From Fusobacteriota bacterium (lineage in GTDB: Bacteria; Fusobacteriota; Fusobacteriia; Fusobacteriales; Fusobacteriaceae), in contig JAEWEF010000089.1 in assembly GCA_023389595.1 (NCBI GenBank), positions 1-19,963 on the forward strand: a stretch of DNA of 19,963 bases, written 5' to 3'. Positions within the stretch are counted from its first letter, which is position 1. Each line of letters opens with the position of its first letter. This document shows, piece after piece, positions 14,177-19,963 of this stretch. Below the pieces are notes generated by a model. That model was not told the origin of the DNA and made no database searches. It saw nothing but the letters and a program-made list of their open reading frames with translations. The position numbers and the translations under genes were made by a program.

Positions 14177-14847
14177 TTAGATCTATCTCCTTTTAATGCA
14201 GTCATGGTTTCGTATTTTCTGTCCGACTTAATTATTAAAATAAGTAAATCTCCACTATTTATAATAGTATTTCCTCTAGGTACAAGAGTTACGTCATCTC
14301 GCAGTATGCATCCGATAATTACATCGTTTGGTAAATCTAATTCATAAACTTTTTTTCCGACAGCTTTATCATTACTATTTATATCTATTTCCATTATTTC
14401 TACAACACCTGCAGCAATTGGAATAGTTTTAGAAATTTTATCGAGTAAGGCTTGTTGTTCTATGAATTCTGTAACGATTTCTACATCACTTATAACTTTA
14501 TCTACTCCCATTTTATGAAAAAAATCAATTTTTTTAGAATCTCTTAGAAGAGAAATAGTTTTTTGTATATTAAATTTTCTTTTACATAATTCACAAGCGA
14601 CTAAATTATCTTCATCATTTGTTAATAAAGAAATTGCCATATCCATTTTGCGTGCATTCACATCTTCGAGTACATAAGGCTTTGTTCCGTCTCCAAAAAA
14701 TACATCTATATTTCTATTTTCGGCAAGCTGATTTGCATCTTTTTCATTATTATTTATTATCGTAACTTTGTATCCTTTTTTTAACAATGATTTAGAAAGC
14801 AACTCAGCCCTTCCTTTTCCACCTATTATTAAAATATTTTTTACCAT
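14164..14847 (-). CDS. TrkA-type RCK protein with N- and C-domains (degenerate Gly motif)
   Basis: A cytosolic regulatory subunit for TrkH. It has a Rossmann-type TrkA_N domain (residues about 1-120 from this start) and a TrkA_C (RCK_C) ligand-binding domain (about 140-220, with VYELDLPNDVIIG and GDLLILI). The nucleotide-binding loop reads GGKGRAELL rather than the canonical GxGxxG, so dinucleotide binding may be altered. The frame can begin at GTG 14859 (231 residues), directly after the upstream stop. The ATG at 14847 gives the typical MVKNILIIGG start (227 residues) and is preferred, although neither start has a strong ribosome binding site, suggesting reinitiation from the upstream gene. 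It is probably the partner of the short RCK protein upstream. Confidence 0.85.
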   Translation of the reverse strand: MVKNILIIGGKGRAELLSKSLLKKGYKVTIINNNEKDANQLAENRNIDVFFGDGTKPYVLEDVNARKMDMAISLLTNDEDNLVACELCKRKFNIQKTISLLRDSKKIDFFHKMGVDKVISDVEIVTEFIEQQALLDKISKTIPIAAGVVEIMEIDINSNDKAVGKKVYELDLPNDVIIGCILRDDVTLVPRGNTIINSGDLLILIIKSDRKYETMTALKGDRSNWEE

Positions 14848-14859
14848 ACTAAACACCAC

Positions 14860-15267
14860 TTATATTAATTCTTTTATTCTTGCAGTAGCAAGATCTGTAG
14901 GGCAAATTACATTTATACCAAACTCTTCATAAACACAATCTCTTTCCGGGTCATATAATCTAGAAATTATTTTTTTTACTTTAAATTTTTCTTTAAGTAA
15001 TTGAGCAATCATTATATTTACATTATCTCTATTCGTTACAACAATTGCTAGAGTATTTTCGTTCAAACTTAAACTTTCTAATAGTTCTATATTTGCTCCA
15101 TCACCTTCTATCATCTCTCCACCATAAGTTAGAGATAATTTTTTAAAAGAATTTTTATCCCTATCAATTACTGTAACATCGTTACCTTCGTCATACAATA
15201 TATTTGCAATATTAGATCCTAGTCTTCCACATCCAAAAACAACTATATTATTTTTTATTTTTATCAT
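14860..15267 (-). CDS. Short TrkA-type RCK protein, N-domain only
   Basis: A 135-residue cytosolic protein consisting only of a Rossmann TrkA_N domain. It has the intact nucleotide loop GCGRLGSNIA, the acidic D at the end of beta-2 (VIDRD) and a GDGAN segment. There is no TrkA_C domain. It is the first gene of the operon, and GGAGAAG upstream of the ATG supports the start. E. coli TrkA holds two N/C pairs in one chain; here the roles appear divided between this protein (intact loop, no C-domain) and the next one (degenerate loop, C-domain present). The two could form a mixed gating ring under TrkH. The C-terminus ends cleanly at TAA, and the neighbouring gene starts within 13 bases. Confidence 0.88.
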   Translation of the reverse strand: MIKIKNNIVVFGCGRLGSNIANILYDEGNDVTVIDRDKNSFKKLSLTYGGEMIEGDGANIELLESLSLNENTLAIVVTNRDNVNIMIAQLLKEKFKVKKIISRLYDPERDCVYEEFGINVICPTDLATARIKELI

Positions 15268-15317
15268 TTAAAATCTTCTCCATAACTAAAGCATTTTTTT
15301 AATAAATTTTTATTTGA

Positions 15318-15346
15318 ATTATATTCTAATGAAATTTGGCTGTCAA
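15318..15346 (-). promoter_or_regulatory. Promoter of the trkA-trkA-trkH operon
   Basis: On the minus strand, a perfect TTGACA (15341-15346) and a perfect TATAAT (15318-15323) are separated by 17 bases, making it the best consensus promoter in the window. The start would be near 15311, giving a leader of about 44 bases, too short for a c-di-AMP riboswitch. Confidence 0.88.
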
Positions 15347-15401
15347 GTTATTGTTAAACTCTCAAATTTTTTAAATTTCTAAATAATAATTTTTCATAAA
15401 A

Positions 15402-15431
15402 AATAAAAGACTGGATATCCAGTCTTTTATT
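15402..15431 (-). terminator. Intrinsic terminator after nrdG (30-bp perfect palindrome)
   Basis: The whole 30 bases are a perfect inverted repeat. The core AAAGACTGG pairs with CCAGTCTTT around ATAT. On the minus strand it runs into a T-rich stretch, so it ends the nrdDG transcript. The nrdG stop codon (15427-15429) is inside the arm. Confidence 0.85.
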
Positions 15432-15936
15432 CTGTGTATTTCACTATATTATTTTCTATAAAACTTTTTTTTATATCTATTACTCTTTGATTTTTACTCC
15501 CACGCCATTTTAAAGATAGATCTTTTAAATTCTCATCAAATTTTCCATCTATTAAAACATCGCAGTAAGATATTAATTCTCTTAAATTATTTTTCTGCAT
15601 TATTTCTTCGTAAGTATACCCTGACCATATCCATATATCTCTATCTGGTAACTCATTTTTAAATTTTTTTAAAAATTTTATTAGAGGTTCAATATTATCT
15701 TTATATGTTGGATCTCCACCGAGTATAGATATGCCTCTTATAGTTCTACCGTATTTTTTAAAATAGTCTATAATTTCGTTTTCTTCTTTGGAAGTAAATT
15801 TATTTCCATATTCAGCATTCCAAGTCTCTTTATTAAAACACCCTTTACAACGATGAGAACAACCACTTACAAAAAGACTCACTCTTATTCCATCACCATT
15901 TATCATATCAGCATATTTTATACCTGAATAATTCAT
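15427..15936 (-). CDS. nrdG: Anaerobic ribonucleotide reductase activating protein (radical SAM)
   Basis: NrdG is the radical-SAM activase that abstracts hydrogen from a Gly of NrdD to install its glycyl radical. The 169-residue protein has the CxxxCxxC cluster motif at C26, C30 and C33 (SGCSHRCKGC) and the GGDP motif at 73-76 for SAM binding. Its short length is typical of NrdG compared with the longer pyruvate formate-lyase activases. It starts eight bases after the nrdD stop with a GGTGAAG ribosome binding site, so the two are cotranscribed. The cluster and the glycyl radical are oxygen-sensitive, consistent with an anaerobic host. Confidence 0.95.
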   Translation of the reverse strand: MNYSGIKYADMINGDGIRVSLFVSGCSHRCKGCFNKETWNAEYGNKFTSKEENEIIDYFKKYGRTIRGISILGGDPTYKDNIEPLIKFLKKFKNELPDRDIWIWSGYTYEEIMQKNNLRELISYCDVLIDGKFDENLKDLSLKWRGSKNQRVIDIKKSFIENNIVKYTE

Positions 15937-15944
15937 TTCTTCAC

Positions 15945-18137
15945 CTAGCTATTGTGTTTTACCCTCGCCATTATTTCTTTTTGTTTTCCTTTATTAAAAG
16001 GTCTTGAATTAGGCTGAGATAAATAACCACAAACTCTTCTTATAACATTCATTTTTTCGCTATCTCTATTTTTACACTGTGGACATTCAAATCCATTTTC
16101 AGTTGCATTGAATTCTCCTTTATATCCACAAACATGACACTTATCGACCGGTTGATTTATTCCCATATAGTGTATTCCAACCGAATTTGCAAATTTTAAA
16201 ATTTCGTGTATTGCAGATAAATTTTTCGAAAGAGAATCTGTCTCTATATAACTTATATGTCCTCCACTAGAATATTTATGTCCAAGGGCTTCAAGTTTTA
16301 ATTTCTCAAATGGATTTATATTTATTTTTGATGAAACGTGAAAAGAGTTATCATAGTATCCCTTATCTGTTATTCCTTTTATTTCTCCGAATTCTTCCCT
16401 ATCTATTCTTGCGAACCTATCACACAAACTTTCAGACGGAGTTCCATACAAAGTCATAGATAAATTATTTTCAGCTTTAAATTTTTCAAGTTTTTCTTTT
16501 ATATATTTTAGTATACCGTAAGTTTTATTATAGACTTCTTCATCCTGTGAAAAATCTTTTCCGTATATTAGTTGAGAAACTTCACTCAGTCCTATGTATC
16601 CTATAGAAGCTGTTGCATATCCCCCCCATATTAAATCTGAAATATTTTCTTTTGCAGTTTTTTCTGCTAACGCCCCAGACATCCAAAGTATTGGAGCAAC
16701 TTCCGCGATAGTTTTTTCTAAATATTTCGCTCTAAATAAACAGTTATCTTTACATATTTCTAAAACTCTATCTAACTCTTTATAAAATCCTTCTTCATCT
16801 CCTCTATTTTTAATTGCCATTCTTGGAAGATTCATTGTTGTTGCTCCTATATTAAATCTTCCGGCATATTTTTCTTTTCCGTTAGCATCTGCCCAGTAAG
16901 GAAGAAAAGCTCTGCATCCCATAGGATATACTACTGTTCCTTTTTCTAATTGTTCTTTAGTAATAAATAGTATATCCGGATATATAGACTTAGTCATACA
17001 TTCAAAAGCAAGCTGAGCTATATCCCAGTTTATATCTTCTTCATTTAAGTTAAGTCCATCGCACATTGCGTATGCTATTTTTGGAAAAATTGCAGTTTCT
17101 TTTTTACTTCCGAATCCTTCCATTCTTGTTTTAAATACATATTTTTGTACAAGTCTTCCTTCCCAAGAAGTTTCAGTTCCTATACCTATCGTTGTGAAAG
17201 GAGTTTGACCGTTTACTGTAGAAAGAGAATTTATTTCATATTCTAATCCTTGCATAGACTGTTTCACAGATTCTTCCGTCATATCTTCCGCAAACTTAAA
17301 AGACGCTTCGTGATTTTTTTCTAAATCTTTATTATCGTATTCTATATCATTTCTGTTTTTATATTTTTCAACTTCTTCCTCAGAAAATCTTTCTATATAT
17401 TTAAGGCCTTTTAAAAAATGTTTTTTAAAACTCTTTTTAATATACGGAACAAGTGCTCTATCTAAATATGGAATAGAACATCCTCCATAAGTATTAGAAG
17501 AAACTGATGCAATTATTTGTACTATATGTCCAACTGCTACATCAACAGAATTTGGTTCCAACATTTTTGCATTTCCTATATTACAACCACCTTTTAACAT
17601 AGTTTCTATATCGACTAATTCACAGTTAGTTTCTCTGAATAATAAATAGTCTAAATCGTGAAGATGAATTTCTCCCTTTATGTGGGCGTTTTTTATATGA
17701 GTTGGAACTATTTTGTTAAGATAGTAATCTCTTGAAGAAATTCCTGCTAGTAAATCTCTTTGTACAGAAATAGTTTTGGCATCTTTATTGGCATTTTCAG
17801 AAAGAAGCGTTTCGTTGGATGCGTCAACTAATTCTCCTATTTGTTTATAGATACTTTTTTCTTTTTCTCTAATTTCAGTTTTTAAAGCTCTATAACTTTG
17901 ATATGCCATAGCTATATCTTTTTCTGAAGAAGCCATTAATTTTTTTACGACTATGTCTTGGATCTCTTCAACCGACAAAACTTTCGTATCAATATTTTCA
18001 ATTTGTGACGCTATTTTATTTAACAATTCTTCATTTATATCTCTTGAATTTTTTTCAAAAGCCATAGAAATTGCTTTTATTATTCTATTTCTATCAAACT
18101 CCACAACAGATCCATCTCTTTTTATTACTCTTTTCAT
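15945..18137 (-). CDS. nrdD: Anaerobic (class III) ribonucleoside-triphosphate reductase
   Basis: Makes deoxyribonucleotides from ribonucleoside triphosphates in the absence of oxygen. The 730 residues begin with an ATP-cone allosteric domain (about 1-90). The catalytic ten-stranded barrel follows, with C172 (ETNCELVDI) and C408 (YPMGCRAFLPYW) as the likely thiyl and partner cysteines. The C-terminal part has a four-Cys zinc site (C667, C670, C685, C688) and the glycyl-radical loop RVCGYL with G704. Length is normal for the family. GGAGG upstream of the ATG on the minus strand supports the start. Two NrdR boxes overlap or precede the promoter, so repression by NrdR when dATP is sufficient is expected. 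It is followed directly by its activase nrdG. Confidence 0.97.
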   Translation of the reverse strand: MKRVIKRDGSVVEFDRNRIIKAISMAFEKNSRDINEELLNKIASQIENIDTKVLSVEEIQDIVVKKLMASSEKDIAMAYQSYRALKTEIREKEKSIYKQIGELVDASNETLLSENANKDAKTISVQRDLLAGISSRDYYLNKIVPTHIKNAHIKGEIHLHDLDYLLFRETNCELVDIETMLKGGCNIGNAKMLEPNSVDVAVGHIVQIIASVSSNTYGGCSIPYLDRALVPYIKKSFKKHFLKGLKYIERFSEEEVEKYKNRNDIEYDNKDLEKNHEASFKFAEDMTEESVKQSMQGLEYEINSLSTVNGQTPFTTIGIGTETSWEGRLVQKYVFKTRMEGFGSKKETAIFPKIAYAMCDGLNLNEEDINWDIAQLAFECMTKSIYPDILFITKEQLEKGTVVYPMGCRAFLPYWADANGKEKYAGRFNIGATTMNLPRMAIKNRGDEEGFYKELDRVLEICKDNCLFRAKYLEKTIAEVAPILWMSGALAEKTAKENISDLIWGGYATASIGYIGLSEVSQLIYGKDFSQDEEVYNKTYGILKYIKEKLEKFKAENNLSMTLYGTPSESLCDRFARIDREEFGEIKGITDKGYYDNSFHVSSKININPFEKLKLEALGHKYSSGGHISYIETDSLSKNLSAIHEILKFANSVGIHYMGINQPVDKCHVCGYKGEFNATENGFECPQCKNRDSEKMNVIRRVCGYLSQPNSRPFNKGKQKEIMARVKHNS

Positions 18138-18199
18138 AAAAGCCTCCGTTTATTTTATTCTCCACATATTACATTTCATATTCATTACATTGCTTAGAC

Positions 18200-18228
18200 A
18201 TTATAATATATTTTTTAAAAAAATACAA
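18200..18228 (-). promoter_or_regulatory. Promoter of nrdDG
   Basis: On the minus strand a perfect TATAAT (18200-18205) is preceded after 17 bases by TTGTAT (18223-18228), a partial -35 match that lies inside the first NrdR box. The start would be near 18193, giving a leader of about 55 bases. Confidence 0.6.
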
Positions 18229-18238
18229 TATATAGTAT
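18223..18238 (-). promoter_or_regulatory. NrdR box 1 (promoter-proximal)
   Basis: ATACAATATATAGTAT matches the known NrdR operator pattern (core CWATATATWG, read on the minus strand as CTATATATTG). It covers the nrdD -35 box. Confidence 0.75.
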
Positions 18239-18253
18239 AAAAATATATTTTTA

Positions 18254-18269
18254 ACACTATATATTGTAT
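18254..18269 (-). promoter_or_regulatory. NrdR box 2 (distal)
   Basis: ACACTATATATTGTAT is a close match to the NrdR operator consensus. Its centre is 31 bp from that of box 1, three helical turns, the usual spacing for paired NrdR sites. The two boxes and their flanks form inverted 18-base copies (18219-18236 and 18256-18273). Confidence 0.8.
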
Positions 18270-18310
18270 TTTTATTTGCCGTTAAAAGTGTTGTATATTT
18301 TTTTTATTTC

Positions 18311-18337
18311 TTGACATAATTTGTTTTGTGATATAAT
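18311..18337 (+). promoter_or_regulatory. Promoter of the DUF2207 gene
   Basis: A perfect TTGACA (18311-18316) and TATAAT (18332-18337) are separated by a short 15-base spacer, with TG one base upstream of the -10 (18329-18330) that may compensate. It diverges from the nrdD promoter; the distal NrdR box ends about 40 bases upstream of the -35. Confidence 0.6.
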
Positions 18338-18380
18338 AATTAAGTATTAAATAATGTAAAAATTTAAAAAAGGAGCGTTT

Positions 18381-19963
18381 ATGAAAAATATAAATAAATA
18401 TTTTTATATATTTTGTTTATTTATTTTTATGACTATGGTTTCACTAGCTCAAAACGTTTCATACAGAATAGACTCTTTATTAATTGACGCTGACGTTCAA
18501 AAAAATGGAAGCATATATGTAAATGAAATAGTTGTTTACGACATAGATTACATTAACGGCATACTCTACGACATAGATGCAAAAGATGACGGAGGTATCA
18601 AAAATTTAGTTATATCTGAAGCTGATCTTGTAAAAGGACAAGACAATTTAAAATTTACTCCAATTAGCAACTCTAACTATGAAATACACGAATATGACGG
18701 ATTATACAAAATCAAAATATATTCAAAAAATTCTAATAAGAAAAAAGTTTTTTTATTTAGTTACGAACTTCCTTGGGGAGTAAAGGTTTATAATGACACG
18801 GCAGAAATTAACAGAAAATTTGTTGGACAAAATTGGCAAGAAAATATTGGAAATGTAAAAGTTAATATTCATTTACCTATAGCTGAAAGTTACGACAAAA
18901 ATAAAATTAACGCCTTTGCACACGGTCCTCTTTGGGGAGAACTTGAATTTGAAAAATCTAATTTAATTTCTTACTCTTTACAAGATTATAGTCCAGGTGA
19001 ATTTTTAGAGGCACATATTTTATTTCCTAAAGAAATTGTTCCTGACGATGATACAGTTCTGAGAATAAATAAAGATGCTAAGGATGAAATTTTAGCGAAA
19101 GAAAAAGAGCTTGCGGAACAATCTAATTTAGAAAGAGAACAAATTGCAGAAAAGCTTAAAAAATACCAAAAGTATAATTCTCCTCTGTTTACATTTGGTT
19201 CTATATTATCTAAATGTTTAGTAGCGTTTATCATTATCTTTACATTAAGAAGAAAAAATAGACCGAAATTGATAAGAGATACAAATACTCCTGAATATCT
19301 AAGAGATATTCCTCAAGGTTTATCTCCGACTGAGGCTGGAAATTTTTATAATCATACTCATACATTTAGAGGTAAATATGGAGGTAGTGGAGCCGTTATA
19401 CATATTGGAAAACCTGATAGTAATGATACTTTACCTGTAATACTTACACTGATCAAGAAAAAAATTCTCGAAGTTGAAGGTGAAGAAGATAATGTTACTA
19501 TAACTCTTGTGAATAGTAATTTTGATAATTTAACAGAAGAAGAAAAGGAAATAATAAATTTATATATAAACGTTTTAGGCGATGGAAAACAATATAAATA
19601 TGAAAAAGGTAGAGTTTCAAGAAATATAGCTATAAAGGCTTCCATTCTTATGGAAAACTGGTCAGATAAAGTTGTAAATAAACTTATATCAAAAAACCTT
19701 TTTCAATATAGCGTAAGAAAAACTTCTACTACATTAATATTTGCAGGAGCAATAATTCTTGCTGTTTTGGAACTAAATTTTTTCCAAAACTTTATTTCAG
19801 CAGCTGTAACTGTAATCGCTGCATTTATAATTATTACATTAGTATCTGGAGCATCTTATCCTACACAAGAATACTATAATGAAAAATTGAAATGGGATGC
19901 TTTTAAAAGATTTTTAGGAGATTATACTTTATTATCTGAAGCAAAAATTTCTTCACTAACTCT
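18381..19963 (+). CDS. DUF2207-family membrane protein, 3' end outside the window
   Basis: An open frame of 527 codons begins at ATG 18381 after AGGAG (18371-18375) and is still open at the window edge. A signal peptide is visible (about 1-23, ending MVSLA before Q24). Residues about 25-225 form the extracellular DUF2207-type domain (SYRIDSLLIDADVQKNGS opening). A charged, probably coiled segment follows (about 232-265), then a transmembrane helix (about 272-290), a cytoplasmic part with SPTEAG-like sequence, and two more helices (about 449-466 and 470-492). The WDAFKRFLGDY motif near the edge is typical of this family (YciQ-like). Its biochemical role is unknown. It is transcribed away from nrdD, and nothing in sequence links it to nucleotide metabolism. 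Confidence 0.85.
   Translation, partial: MKNINKYFYIFCLFIFMTMVSLAQNVSYRIDSLLIDADVQKNGSIYVNEIVVYDIDYINGILYDIDAKDDGGIKNLVISEADLVKGQDNLKFTPISNSNYEIHEYDGLYKIKIYSKNSNKKKVFLFSYELPWGVKVYNDTAEINRKFVGQNWQENIGNVKVNIHLPIAESYDKNKINAFAHGPLWGELEFEKSNLISYSLQDYSPGEFLEAHILFPKEIVPDDDTVLRINKDAKDEILAKEKELAEQSNLEREQIAEKLKKYQKYNSPLFTFGSILSKCLVAFIIIFTLRRKNRPKLIRDTNTPEYLRDIPQGLSPTEAGNFYNHTHTFRGKYGGSGAVIHIGKPDSNDTLPVILTLIKKKILEVEGEEDNVTITLVNSNFDNLTEEEKEIINLYINVLGDGKQYKYEKGRVSRNIAIKASILMENWSDKVVNKLISKNLFQYSVRKTSTTLIFAGAIILAVLELNFFQNFISAAVTVIAAFIIITLVSGASYPTQEYYNEKLKWDAFKRFLGDYTLLSEAKISSLT

Noticed and set aside
15268..15317. c-di-AMP riboswitch before the potassium uptake operon
   Set aside because: The leader from the predicted start is only about 44 bases, far too short for that riboswitch.
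16594..18240. Plus-strand open frames opposite nrdD (16594-16785 and 17953-18240)
   Set aside because: Both are complements of nrdD and its promoter; the second also spans the first NrdR box. No ribosome binding sites.
18311..18337. NrdR control of the DUF2207 gene
   Set aside because: The NrdR boxes lie about 40 bases or more upstream of its -35 box and next to the nrdD promoter, so control of nrdD alone is the simpler reading.
18986..19645. Minus-strand open frames (18986-19234 and 19358-19645)
   Set aside because: They are complements of the DUF2207 gene, which has a signal peptide, a ribosome binding site and family motifs.
1..19963. Mobile elements, CRISPR arrays, tRNA or rRNA genes
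   Set aside because: No transposase or integrase motifs, no regularly spaced repeats and no RNA-gene signatures were seen.

Overview
The window looks like chromosome from a very AT-rich, low-GC Gram-positive obligate anaerobe. Strong AGGAGG-type ribosome binding sites, a lipobox lipoprotein, a PASTA protein, the rsgA-rpe gene order, an anaerobic (class III) ribonucleotide reductase, and a rubredoxin/flavodiiron pair all point that way. A member of the Peptoniphilaceae (Parvimonas-like) is my best guess from composition and gene content; it is an inference, not a match to a known sequence. I see no IS elements, phage genes, CRISPR arrays, tRNAs or rRNAs.

Layout. (1) 168-4701, + strand: a promoter with an A/T-only 22-bp palindrome just downstream, then a kinase-less membrane PASTA protein, rsgA (30S-maturation GTPase), rpe (pentose phosphate epimerase), a MarR regulator carrying a FeoA-like C-terminal domain, and an NFACT/RqcH ribosome quality-control protein, closed by a terminator. 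(2) 4711-6883, +: a CcdA-thioredoxin fusion for extracytoplasmic thiol reduction and an RmlD-like SDR reductase, closed by a terminator. (3) 7011-10292, +: a three-part fusion (acyl-CoA dehydrogenase, ETF-alpha FAD domain, rubredoxin) and a flavodiiron protein, closed by a terminator. (4) 10324-12735, +: a promoter, a 22-codon Arg-rich leader ORF, a structured leader with an intrinsic terminator, then a polar amino-acid ABC transporter (permease, ATPase, binding lipoprotein). It ends at a bidirectional terminator shared with (5) 12734-15346, - strand: a TrkH potassium transporter with two separate TrkA-type RCK subunits. (6) 15402-18205, -: nrdD-nrdG anaerobic ribonucleotide reductase and activase, with two NrdR boxes over the promoter. 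(7) 18311 to the window end, +: a DUF2207 membrane protein cut by the window edge.

The most interesting assembly is region 3. The fused enzyme contains every cofactor site needed to carry electrons from an acyl-CoA to rubredoxin. The next gene is a flavodiiron protein, an O2 or NO reductase that normally takes its electrons from rubredoxin. This suggests a compact acyl-CoA-to-oxygen electron chain without NADH:rubredoxin reductase or ETF-beta. Other points worth a second look are the apparent leader-peptide attenuator of the ABC transporter, the PASTA protein lacking its kinase in the usual prkC position, and the MarR-FeoA fusion.

Several starts were moved from the longest-ORF start on ribosome-binding-site grounds: the CcdA fusion to 4757, the acyl-CoA dehydrogenase fusion to 7109, the ABC permease to a TTG at 10528, and the second TrkA to 14847 (the last less certain).
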